From Anarhynchus alexandrinus (taxonomy: Eukaryota; Chordata; Aves; Charadriiformes; Charadriidae), in the NCBI GenBank assembly GCA_008711295.1, contig VUYV01000188.1, positions 1,365,601 through 1,429,600 on the forward strand: a stretch of 64,000 nt of DNA. The letters run 5' to 3'. Positions 48,001 through 60,165 of the stretch are shown in pieces (the first letter of the stretch is position 1; each line of letters begins with the position of its first letter). The notes below the pieces were generated by a model. The model saw only the letters and a program-made list of their open reading frames with translations. It made no database searches and was not told the origin of the DNA. The position numbers were made by a program, and so were the translations under genes.

Positions 48001-51000
48001 TTCAAAAAAAACTCTTAATACTGTAATGAACTTTGTAATGAACTATCTTTTCCTGTTACATTAACAGTTTAATTCAAAGTGTACCTTCCATATATATGCA
48101 ACAAAGCATTAGTATAAAAGCCCTTAACAACTAACATTTTATCTAAAGTCTGCTGCAAAACCACAATTTGACTAATTCTACCGACAAGCTACAAGAAAAG
48201 ATGTGTTAATTGATTCCATTCCAAATACAAAACTAATAGACTTTTTTTTTTCAGGCTGAAGGAGATGGATTCTCTATCTGGATCAATTTTTACTTATATT
48301 CAACTTTTTAATAGCAATTGAAAAATAAAGAATGAATCATTAACATCACAAGAAAAAAATACCAAAGAATATTGTAAAATCCATAATTCTGTCTGACTGT
48401 AAAAGTGTGCTTGCTTTTTATTCCTCTGCTCCTTTCATTTTTCTGGGATTGACACATCTTCTTTTATGGTATGATTAGAAAGAAATGTTAACCTGATGAA
48501 AGTGTCATCACCATATATTGTATGTGTCCTGTGAAACAAGCATTTTTCACAGCCATGATAGCACAGTCTTAAAAAAAATGGTTTTGCTCTTCAAAGATAC
48601 ATGCTGAAAAATTGCAGATGTCAAAATGTCAGTGTAATCAGATGGGACCAGATACAAAGTAGGCATATATCCCAGCTACTTGTCGAAGAAGCTGCAGCAG
48701 AGATCCTTATTACTATTTCAATTGTAGTTGAAATGCATTTCCATGCGGACAAATTGTGGGAGCACCTGATGGCACTTAAATTCTGCTTTAGCATCTTAAG
48801 CGAGGCTTATTGCTAAGTCCTCTGCATTTGGGTTACTTTCACGACGAATGGGACACGCTTTATATAAATCAACATGTGGCAGTACAGACATATCAGAGAG
48901 GTTTACAGTGATGAGTCTGACAAGAAAATTATTTCTGAAACCAGCTTAAACACTTGAGTAAGGTACTCTTGAGTTAAGAATTGCTATTACTATTCTAGTG
49001 GCATAAACAGCCAATGCACACACATAGGCAGAAAATGATTAGGAATCATTCTGATGGAGCAGAGCAGGAGCCATTCTTGCTATTCACACGATCTGCTTTC
49101 TCTTGCCAAGAGTGTCTCTCTTGAATGCAAACAAGGCTATGTGCTATGTTCAAGTCTATTTCAAGAACACAGACAAAACCAATATATACATCTGCACATT
49201 GGTCAGATTAAATTAAATGTATTTTTAAATAAAAAAATTAACTAGGCATATACACTAGAAGATATCACAAACAGACACTGTCAGAAGAAGAGCACATCTG
49301 TAACACTTTGCATAAATAAACCCTACATTTTATGCCTCAGCATCTACTTTTTAACACAATTTACTACGGAACTGTCTGTAATCGCCTTATGCACAAGCAT
49401 GTTTCTGTGTTTGTCCCCTATCTCTGCTCCTCCTTTCCTTGTGTGGCCTATTTCAACTGCACGTTGAAATATGAGACAGGAGCAGAGGTCTCAAAGATAG
49501 TACTTCAAGAAAATAACATCACCTTCTTAAGCAAGAAAAGCCTACAACGAGGAGTCCCATTTGGTAAAACACCAGGCAGAGATTACATCAAAGCTTACAC
49601 CAAAGTCCATTAACTGGACGACAAACCTGCAGAAAACCCGACTCCTCCTTTCCCAGGTCATAAACCTCCCTGCAAAGCCTGGAGAAAGGGAAAAAGATCC
49701 AACTTGTGCGTCTCAGTAGCTGTGAGGAGAAAGGCAAGGCTCAGCTGGCTGAACTTGCAGGAAACTGTGGTTATGAAGTTCAGTCCGTTTCTTGATCGTA
49801 CACAAAACACTGCTGTCTCTGAACGGAGACAACCAGCACCCAATATGGGTGCGGAGGGAAGGATGACAGTAGCAAGGGTCCCAGCTAGGTTTGTGAGCTA
49901 AAGCACAGATGGGCTCAGGACCTTTGAGAGACGGGTTCAACTCTCTGGACCTCCTTGAATTGAGATGGGTGTTTTTTTTCAGGTTTTATGTATTAGGGAA
50001 TGCCTCGGTTGATCTAATGTATAGACGACATTATGGTATCCCTATGGAACCGGAACCTTTCTCCCTCCCACAGGCTAAAAGGTGTTGAGAAAAAACATTT
50101 AACTAACAGTTAACCTTTTAAATTAGTATCAGTTAAGCAGTGATTTGATATAATAAGGTGAAAGTTCATCATGGTGTACTAATAAGGGCATTTCAAGATC
50201 CATGTTTAACTTTGATAATAGCAAAAATGACTCTCATCATGTGCAAAGCATCGAGATGATACAGCTATTTTATTTGTTCACGTCAATATCTCTGTTGGCT
50301 TCTATTTCACCGGAAGAAAGTCAACAGCACATGCCAATGAATGGACTAAAATTCCACTTTCAACACACTCAGAGTTTTACTGCAAGGAAGTCGGAGAATC
50401 TGAAGAGAGACTAAGATGCCTGTATTATATTCAGCTCTAAAACCATTAAGTGATTCATACTGTATATTATAATCAAAATAGGTGCTGAATAATTATCTCT
50501 GAAAGATGATTAGAGGATAATGTGTTTATGTGAATACTAGCATACTGAAATATGCATATTAAATGAAACAGAATGTGGCAACAGTAACAAATTGGAATAG
50601 AAGGCACAACGTTTGACTTACTAATAGCTTTTGTTTAAAGTCATTTAGCATATTCTAAATACTGTTTGCAATTGGGGTTTTTTTTTGTTTATTAAATGCA
50701 TATTTACTAGTAAATGGAAGGCGCTTTATTTACGGCTGACAGAACTGTTATTAGGAGGCACATTCAGGATTTTAACACAAAATTTTAATGTTTAGTCTGT
50801 TTGATGTTTTCCATAAAATTCTCAAAAGACAAAATTCTGTCCTATGCTCATTCCACAAAGTGTTACACAACAGCACAGAAAATAGTCTAAGGCGATTCTA
50901 TATAAATCAGCAGAATACATTAGACACGCATATCAGACTTGCTGATAAACATAAGTTTGCTTATAACAGACAGTATCCTTGTATTACAGATCTTTAATAT

Positions 51001-51575
51001 TTAAAATATTGTAAAACTTGATGACCGTGCCGAGAGCTTTTAAAATAGTAAAAAAGGAACAGTTGCAAAATACGTGAGCTGGCATTTTGCAGAGAAGAAA
51101 TCAAAAGGAATGGCAATTTTCATCAGCTTTTACTGGATATGTCTAAACCAGCTATGTCTAAACATGAGAGCATTCCTCAGCTCCCGGGCCCAGTGCCTGC
51201 CCTGGCTGACATCTGACCAAGTGGGACTGAAAGCCAGGCAGGTGCCAGCACGTCCTGCCTCTCCTCTTCCCCCCAACCCCCCGCCTCTTTGAGCATGTCT
51301 ATTCTCCTGGGGACATGTGACACTGGGAGCACACGCCTGCCAAAAGCGCCCGTCGCACAAACGGTGGTCTGGGACCTCAGCAGAGCGGCCAACAGAGCAT
51401 GAGATGAACTGAAACTACATTTGAGAATTTTTACCCTGCAAATGTATTTCTGGAGGAGACTTAAAACACTCTGTCTGCATAACAACCAAAAAAGTTGAAT
51501 GTAAATGTGCTAACCCCATAACCAGGCCAACCTACAGAAAGTGGGTCAGAAACAGTGCCGATGCAAATTGTGGCC
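45050..51575. other. Intronic sequence, no gene seen
   Basis: A T-rich low-complexity stretch lies at 47970-48002, followed by an A run (a T/A hairpin). The stretch 51180-51370 is locally GC-rich (CTCCCGGGCCCAGTGCCTGC type, with a C run near 51270) and sits just upstream of the CR1 copy. I could not assign it to the CR1 or to any exon. Confidence 0.55.
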
Positions 51576-52314
51576 ACAATAACCCCATGCAGCGCTACAG
51601 GCTTGGGGAAGAGTGGCTGGAAAGCTGCTCAGTGGAAAAGGACCTGGGGGTGTTGGTTGACAGCCAGCTGAATATGAGCCAGCAGTGTGTCCGGGTGGCC
51701 AAGAAGGCAAACAGCATCCTGGCTTGCATTAGGAATAGCGTGGTGAGCAGGACTAGGGAAGTGATCGTCCCCCTGTACTTGGCACTGGTGAGGTCCCACC
51801 TTGAATACTGTGTTCAGTTTTGGGCCCCTCACTACAAAAAGGACAGTGAGGTGCTGGAGTGTGTTCAAAGAACAAAAAAGCTGGTAAGGGGTCTAGAGAA
51901 CAAGTCTTATGAGTAGCAGCTGAGGAAACTGGGATTGTTTAATCTGGAGAAAAGGAGGCTGAGGGGAGACCTTATCACTCTCTACAACAGCCTGAAAGGA
52001 GGTTGTAGCGAGGTAGGTGTCAGTATCTTGTCCCAAGTAACAAGTGATAGGACAAGAGGAAATGGCCTCAAGTTGCACCAGAGGAGGATTAGATTGGATA
52101 TTAGGGAAAATTTCTTCGCTGAAAGGGTTGTCAAGCATTGGAACAGGCTGCCCAGGGAAGTGGTTGAGTCCCCATCCCTGGAGGTATTTAAAAGATGTGT
52201 AGATGTGGCACTTAGGGACATGACTTAGTGGTAGACTTGGCATTGTTAAGTTTATGGTTCAACTCAACAATCTTAAAGGTCCCTTCCAACCTAGACCATT
52301 ATATGATTCTATGA
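51576..52314 (+). repeat. Young CR1 LINE copy, 5'-truncated (about 0.74 kb)
   Basis: This sense-orientation CR1 insertion retains the C-terminal part of ORF2 downstream of the reverse-transcriptase catalytic core, the short 3' UTR and the octamer end (near 52292-52313). It starts at AACCCCATGCAGCGCTACAG, a point inside ORF2, so the catalytic region and the endonuclease are absent and it cannot move on its own. The last 195 bases match the copy at the left window edge almost exactly. Precise ends cannot be fixed because CR1 insertions lack clear target-site duplications. Confidence 0.96.
51581..52228 (+). pseudogene. CR1 ORF2 C-terminal remnant with one in-frame stop
   Basis: One reading frame runs for 216 codons through the CR1 insertion. 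It shows the family motifs in order: [18 protein letters not shown], then [20 protein letters not shown], then [20 protein letters not shown], then [20 protein letters not shown], then [16 protein letters not shown]. The only interruption is a TAG at 51914-51916 between ...KSYE and QLRKLG; the frame then continues to its natural TAG at 52226-52228. The reverse-transcriptase catalytic motif (F/Y-A-D-D) would lie upstream and is missing. The near-intact frame indicates a recent insertion. Confidence 0.93.
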
Positions 52315-54655
52315 TATATAGGCAGTGCAGCATAAAGGTTCTCGATGACTGGAGTACCTATGGAGTCAATAATGCAAAATGCTATAGACAGCAGTTCTCT
52401 GAGCAAAGGGATGAAGGGGATGTGGATGTAGCTTGCATCTGGACTCTGTAATGCCTAGTGAAGTAACAGGTCTGCTAGGAAGCCCCCTGCCTCACAGCCA
52501 AGGCTGGGTCTCTCTCCCCGTTCTCTTAAACAGGGCCAGTAGATCCGAAAGACATCAACAGGCATGAAAACAGATGGATAAACAAAGGACTGGGTGTGGT
52601 TTTTAAAAACCTAGGCTAGGATAAAGTGCTATTACAAAGCTTAAACTAAACTGTAGCTCATTTCTAGCTTTCTCATAGACTTCCTATATGGCTTTAGGCA
52701 AACACTGAAATCCCTTTTATTAAGGGCCCCAACTACTTCTAAACACCTGGCCATCAATTTCCGTGTCTCTTAGTTGACTATAGGTAAAATATAGGTAGTA
52801 CCACTTCTTTTGCTAACATCTTTCTCCATCCATTTATGATAGTAAACTACAGGCAGCACCTAGCACAAGTAATCCCTGAGGAGCTCTGCTGTTACTAGAA
52901 TAAAAATATTGAGACAGGCAGTTCAAGGGGTTATAATATTAATACATATGTATATACATATATATGTTAATTAAAAGGTCTATTCTGGTGTAAAAATGCA
53001 CACAACAATTCATACGCACCAGGTTGTAAGGTTCCAAAGTTGGAATGAAAGGGGAAAATACGTCTTTGTTAAGGAAATAAACTTTCTGAAGAGCAATTTC
53101 CTTGATGTATTGGGGTGGACATATCAACTCAGTAAAGCACCAGCATTGTGACATGGAGTGTAGGACAGAGATGTGTTTGGAGGAAGAAATGGTCTAATAC
53201 TACTTCACTGAAACTCCAACAGTCCCTGAGTATCTGCTAAGATTACCAGCAGTGAGAAACATAACGACTGTGAATATTGAAGTCATTTTTTTAAGAGTAG
53301 CACTTCCATGGTAAAAGTGTTGTTGGCTACCATAGCAGTATATGGTACAGGAAAAGTGCAATTACAGACACAATCAACTACAGATATATACATACAAATT
53401 CTTCTGGGCGTTGCTTAGTCTAAGGTGTTGTGACTAGCTCCCTCCATTGACCACAGTGGGGAGCCAAGGTCTGGCACCCTTAAACAACAGTCTAAAATGT
53501 CCAAGCCTCATGAGGGCAGAAGTCACAGTAGACTGCAACAGGTGTGAAGAAGGCCCTAAGTGTGAGGCTGCCAAATGTGTTGCACTTGGAGAACACATTT
53601 TTGCTCAGAAACCATTGCCCTCCCTTCTGAAAATGTGACCCTTACAGTGACCCCCTTTACTTGAATATATCTTCCTGTGTCTTCTCATTCCTTTCTTCCA
53701 CTTATCGCTCTCCTTTTCTCTTCAGCCTTTTGCCTTTATCTTTCCCACATGGTGCTGAGACTGATTTTTAAAGCAAAATCAGGTGGGAGCACTCCTACTT
53801 AGTGCAGCTCACATCAGCAGAGAGAAAGGACCCGTCTGTCTTCTACGTTTTCTCTGTAAAAGAGAAAATATAGTTTTTTTTTTCTTTCTAGACAATTAGT
53901 GAGGGAAAAGGGTGTTTGGGAGCAGGTGGCTGAGTCCTACTTAGGAGATTTATAGGGATTGGGTCACAAAGTTGTGTGGAAGTAGATATTACATGTATTC
54001 TCAGTAAACCCAGCAAGGAAGCAGGATCTTTCTTACCGGCCAGAATTAAGATCTGTAAAGGCAGGTTTAAAGGAGGACAGGTCTTTATTTCAAGACCAAG
54101 GGAAGACTCTGAACAGAGTTTGTTTTCAGAACTGGAAGTTTCACTTGGAAAAAGAAGGAAAAAATGACTGTTAATCATGGGAGCACCCTCTGTGAAGTTC
54201 TTAATGATGGCAAGGGCAGAAAAGTGAGAGCAGAGCAGGCTTTTTAGAAGAAACTCAATGAAAAAAAAGTAAAGTTGGTTTATAAAACTATATAGAGAGA
54301 ATAGGGGTCAAAGCATCCTTGATCCTGCTGTAAGTTTTCTGAAATTTTAATACAGGCAGTCCAACTTTCTTAATAATCTGTATCTACAAAAAACCATCCA
54401 TGGAAGATGAATAAGCAGATACGTTCTCTGTAGTGCCAATTTATACTTATACTCTTAATACTACCAATCCTCAAAAAATCATGACTATCAGACCTGTGAT
54501 CTATGAAAAAAATGGTTTAGATATTAAAAGAATCTTTCTTGCAATATTTACACCATTTAACAAAAAAACAAAAAATAACACTGGCAATAACACTGGCAGT
54601 AACAGTTTGCCAACAGTCACCAGCCAGTATCTCTCCGAATGTCACTTAATGTGCT
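52315..54655. other. Intronic sequence, no gene seen
   Basis: An AT-alternating patch at 52943-52966 contains a 16-bp palindrome (ATATGTATATACATAT). A short tandem ATAACACTGGCA (two copies) lies near 54575-54600. Nothing codes for a recognisable protein. Confidence 0.55.
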
Positions 54656-54698
54656 TTCTCTCTCTCTCTCTCACCTTTTCCCTTTTTTGTGTGTGTGT
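54656..54698. repeat. (TC)n and (GT)n short microsatellites
   Basis: A TC dinucleotide run (about 54656-54672) is followed after a T/C-rich spacer by a short GT run (about 54689-54697). This is simple sequence repeat. Confidence 0.9.
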
Positions 54699-54801
54699 TT
54701 TTCTGCGGGCTTGATGCTCCCTTGTTGGCACTTCCAATGGGCTGCCTCAAATCAGATGTCTGCTGTCTCACAGATCTCACCAAGAAAAGGCTTTTTATCT
54801 G

Positions 54802-55690
54802 TTAACACATTTGAACCATCTGTGGGAAAAGCAGCACAGCTTTAGCACCAGGAAGGACAAGGAAGTCACAGTCCCATCCCCGTGATGTCTTCCAGAAGTC
54901 CTCGATCATAAAAATCAGAATAAAAGCAATTTCATCTTTGTTGTTCCCATTGAGGGACAATGTAACTTCAGTGGAACCAGAGACTTCATGTAACTTCGTG
55001 GAAACAGTGAACAATAAAAAGATGTCTATAGAAAACTGAGATAAAGCTGAATATATTAATACACGTAAAAGGGGCACAGGATTCAGTGCATCTCCCCCCA
55101 AAAAAATGAAGTCTGTATCAGCATGAGGAAAGAGGAAAAGGAAACGGATTGCTATATACCTGTCTAGTAGAACAGAGAGCACTTTGACTAACTCCACCAG
55201 GGACCAATTAGGCCTAGTGAGACCAAATAAATATTTATCAACATAGCCAAAGGGCATGTCCTTGTCCACAGGTTAATTGTGTAAGCTTGTATACTGTGAA
55301 CATAAAACTTGGAAACCAGGGAGCTCCAATTGACTCCGGTTGGTCCAGGATTTACTTGCCAGCGTAGCAATGTGATATGTCGTCTTTGCATAAGTGAGTG
55401 CAAACTCCATGGTGAAACTCACATCCAAGCTCTTGAGATTCATTTGGGATTTGAGGTCTCATGCATACTTCTCTAAATTAGAGATAGGCATTGACCAGAG
55501 GTCTCACACCATCTGGCTCTCTTACCAGGAATTTCAAGGACGTTTCAGGGAAGGCAATAAAGTGCGGTGCATCTCTCTTTTCATTTTCTTTGAGCAATAT
55601 AGCAAGGCCACCTCCAATTTCGGAGTAGACTGAGATGGAGCTTTCATCTCTCTGTGCACATCTCTCTGAAAAAAAAGCTAATATCAAATG
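54802..55690 (-). pseudogene. Unidentified coding-like stretch, frame-broken
   Basis: The minus strand carries three successive overlapping or adjoining open frames in three different phases: 55478-55687, 55188-55403 and 54802-55269. The last is 155 codons, the longest non-repetitive frame in the window. It reads as a hydrophobic/acidic mix with stretches such as RFLFLFPHADTDFIF and GNNKDEIAFILIFMIEDF. In a sequence this AT-rich a 155-codon open stretch is uncommon by chance, and the serial frame switching is what an old pseudogene or decayed mobile element with indels would show. I do not recognise the protein. It could equally be the antisense shadow of a Lys/Glu/Asn-rich sequence on the plus strand, or chance. 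No splice sites or promoter are identified. Confidence 0.3.
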
Positions 55691-58600
55691 CTAGCAGAGC
55701 TCACCAGGGTTTTTGGCACTGAGCATTCCTCGATATGCCCAAGTTTACTTATACAGGCTCAGCCTCCAAGTCTTAGACAGCAGGCAAGACACATAGTCTA
55801 AACCACAGGTACTACATGGACTTCCCACACATTTGGAGTCAATCAAGAGCTCAGAAAAACAAGTGAAATAAATAAACAGTTCAAGTCAACTAGGGGGCAG
55901 AATGACTACTACACATATCTTTTTGTGAGGAGCTTGCCTCTGTGTTTGTGTCTAGTTAAGTGAATACAGGAAAAGAAAAAAGCACTGAAAAGGACAGTGA
56001 AAGAAATAGTAACACAATCTGGGTGACTCCCCGAGAAAAGCCTACAGGAACCCAAGAAAGGAGTGAACAGAAAAAGTAAAACATGGGAATACTAAAGCAC
56101 TGGGTGGGCAGACACCACATTTTCTGTTACCATCAAAATCATGTCCTGAGATGTAAAGTGTCCTTTGGCTCATTCAATGGGAGAAGAAGTAGCGAAGGAA
56201 GAAGGAATTACTGGATTTCATAGCATATTCCTTGTGTATGGGAATTCAACAAAGGCTGATCACAAAGATGGGGTTTCATGGCAATTTATCCCAGTGGTCT
56301 TCACTACACTACAGAAAATCATGAACTTCATTAATAACAAGAACAAAAAATTTACCATATGAAAGAGCTTCCCACACACGTAAGTAGAGAATGAACCACA
56401 TTTACACCACGTTATCCGTTAAAAGACACACAAATAAAACGAAGCTTCCAAGATCACGCCTCTGACATTAATGCTTATTGTAAAAAACAAGACACTTCAA
56501 TCAAAGGTCGACACCTTGCAGGAGGCACTTAGAAACACATCACAAAACAATGATTTCTGACACAGGAAGCTTTTCCTTTTTCAGTCCCAGAACAGTACAA
56601 TGGGATTTGCTGTAGTAACCCTTGAAACAGAGGCTGGATTCACTCAGAAAAATGTGAATCCAGGAATATCACTGCAAATCTGCTGCTTCGCTGTGACGGC
56701 CAGGAAGGACAGACTCAAAGAAATCAAAATGTTTCTTCTCTTCTGTATGGTCAGCAGGCAACCAGATCACAAATGTACCAGCATACTGCACCCTGAGAGC
56801 AGGAGCCTAGCTCAGTAAAGAGAGGGGAATACATTAATGTCAAAGTTTATGGAAAAGAATATTTATTTACAGCATCCAGAGAATCAACATCTTTTCATAA
56901 GATGCATATACAGGCAGAGAAAGGTTTGAATACGAGATGTAAAGGGGATAAAACCACTTAGCTCAAAGGTCTGAGCTATTTTACAGGACCCTTCAACAAC
57001 CGAAGAGGCAAATTTATTCAATTCACATTTTAGTGGGACATAAGAGATCTCACTATCACACGACGAGTGCTCAAATCATAAAAACGCTGTGCTTTGACAG
57101 TTCTCTAACAGGGGTTGAGCACTTCTTGGGACTTCCAGGGAGTATGTTCATTTACATACTTACAATCTATAACAATTAAGCTTATCAATGATATCTTGAC
57201 GAGGTATCTGCTTCCTCCTTTAGCAGTTTTGTCACTGAACGTAATAGGTATTTTAGAGGAGGATTTTGAACACTTCTGCTCTTATATAACATTTTGATAG
57301 AAAGCAACTTTCTGTGGGAGAGCCCCAGATAATAAATCACTGGAGCACTAAACTATGTTGATAGCACATCTGTTTTAACAGTATGCAGTGCCACATGGTG
57401 TACTGCAGAGTAAACAGTTCAGCTGAAAGAGGTTTTTACATCTGTGAAAGGACCTTTGCACATGTTCACGTGAATTCAGATTTCATATTCCAATTTTTTC
57501 TCTGAAATTGTATCTGTGCAAAAAGATCCCAAATCTTAGGAACAAGCATGGCTGGGACAGGGTATAGCAAGTTGAAAGAGTAAGGATACACTTTTCTTTT
57601 TTTCTCTCCCTCTCAGTAGATGAAATCAGCAGGAATCAGAGAAAAAAACAATGATGGGAGTTTAAAAGGAGGGCATTATAGACCAGAAATGACATAACAG
57701 GAGATAGAGAAGGAAGCAGAAGGGATCCAGAAACCAGAGATAGATAGCATCCAAAAGGGAAAAAGTATTGGTCCTACTGATGACGTGTTGAATCTGAACT
57801 CAAAAAACTCTGAGCTCTTGGTATGGTGTCCTTCCATAAGCTTGAGCATATCATTTCACCACACTGTGTCTCAACCCTCGGCTCATTACGTGGGGGCCAC
57901 AACACTTTCCTAACTACCCAATAGTAATACTGCCAGGGTAATGGCAATAATGTCTAGATATGTCTAGACACTCAGAGGACCCTGCTTCCAAAAACACAGC
58001 CGTGAGCAGATTACTAAAACCTGAAAGCAGCACTAACCAAAAAAAACCCCAACAAACTAGCACAGATCTAAGTAGAAGCCACAACAAATTCTGACATATG
58101 AAAATAAAACTTGCTTTATTAAATCAATCAATTTATTTGCAAATACATTCCTTTGAGAACTGTCATTTTTTTTCCTAAACTATATTAATTAGCCACCTAA
58201 AAAAAATGCTTTCCTATTTAGAGCATATATTTTTTGCTTCTTTCCAAAGACTGTTCTTCAGAACTTAAAAATCTTCTGAGAGTCACCCATACTCAGATGA
58301 AGCAGTTATTCTTGTTAGCTTTTGGCAAGAAAGCTCCAGTTTTTCATGTGTAATGAGTCATGAATTTTAACTCTCTGGAAGTCTTAGTAAATAATGAATT
58401 TAATCCCTACTAACCATGAAAAAAGAAAAACAGGACTGTATGGAATAACATTTTGTTACCTTCTCATTTTACACAATCACGAAACAAATGAAGTGCAGAC
58501 ATATACAATGTATTCTAACCCACTGCATATCATCAACTTAAAACATATGGAAAGGGAGTGAGGAAAACCACCAGCACTGGCCTTGTCTTGCTGATGGGTT

Positions 58601-60125
58601 TAAAGGAGATTTGGCCAAGAGTATTCCAGATGGCTGGGTTTTATCTTAACTGTTCACAGAGTGAAATGGTCTGTTGCTGTGAGTGATGCCCCACATTAGT
58701 AAATGTTGGTCTTTCTCATCACATAAATCATCAGTTATCCATCTTCCTGATGCTATCAGTCCTCTCAAGATGCCTCAACTGTGACAAGAAATAATGAGAG
58801 ATTAATTAAACCATTAACCTTTTCTGCAGTACTAGCCATAATAAGAGAGAGGGAAAGATGGTCCTTCGTGGAAAATCCTGTCACCACACCACACCTCAGA
58901 GAACAAGTGCTCTGAATCAGCCCGTGACTCTACAGCATGTAGAGAATTTGCAAGAATTATATTTTATAATTTTATAAAAGAGGATTTAGCCTGCTGTGAT
59001 TATAGCTTATGCATACAATGAACCACCATATTAGAGGGTACAAATAATGACAATTTTAGATGAGTTAAAGGCAGCCCCGTAGGCATCTGATAAGTTTCCA
59101 GCCCATACAATATTTTCCAAGAATAAACATACGCTGCAGCTGGCAGGCACACAAGTTAAACAACAAAGTAAAGCTACTTGGATATATCAAATGGTCTAAA
59201 AATCACACGCAGCAACATTGAGATTGGAAATAAATGATTTCTGTTCCTTGTAAAGAGGAATACTTAAAAAAAAATAATTTATCATCTTGTCCATTCAAAC
59301 TCATTACTAGCACACATAAGCTTGTGTGTGCAATAGAAGCAAACAACGCTGTGTATTAGAAGCAGGTCTACTGAGCAAAACATCCAGTCTACGGCATATG
59401 GAGGGGCTTACTTTGACCTAGTTTGGTCTCACGGAATGAATGCTCCTGGTTTATTTTCATTTGAAGGAAAACAAGTTCAGGTACTCTGAGAGTGCTCCAA
59501 GACAGAAAGGAAAGTGCAGTCGAGAGGAGACAATTGGGATGTTCCCTTCAGAAGCACTAATGCTAACGTAGACACAAAATTTGCTTTCAATGAAAACGAA
59601 AGAAGCATAATACATAGTTAATCAGTAGTTCTGCATCCATTAAGAAAGAATTAGATCCTAAAAAAGAAACCTGAAACTTAAGACTCCAATCTCACACATA
59701 CGAAAAATTTTATTTTCATGCACACAAGACCATGCGGATTGGCTTCAGTAGGACTATTATGTGTTGCCATTTCAGAAAAGCAATTTGAATGTGTCTTCAC
59801 AGTTATGTGCAGACACCTCCATTCATGCTTCGAGTTGAGTTACCTGAGCGTGAAGTCCTCCTGAAAGACCATGAAATTCGGGTCTTACGACGCAATGCAA
59901 AATCACATGCTGATGTATCTACATGAATTTTACACTACATATAGTTCACGTTTCACCAGTTCACTACACTATGACTGTCTGCACTTGACTGGATAACCAT
60001 GGCCTTTGCTGTCAAAGGGGCAATACTTGGTTGAAGGGATGTTTTTCTATTCTTTCCTTAAGCAGAGCTGGGCACTGCAAGCAAAGCATCCATCTAATAG
60101 AATAAAATGGAGGAGGAACTATGGA
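55691..60125. other. Intronic sequence, no gene seen
   Basis: No coding exon, RNA gene or recognisable repeat is seen in this stretch. Confidence 0.55.
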
Positions 60126-60165
60126 ACAAAGAGTACATCACAAGTACAAAGAATACATCACAAAT
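60126..60165. repeat. Tandem 20-bp duplication
   Basis: ACAAAGAGTACATCACAAGT is followed directly by ACAAAGAATACATCACAAAT. It is a local duplication with two differences. Confidence 0.85.
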
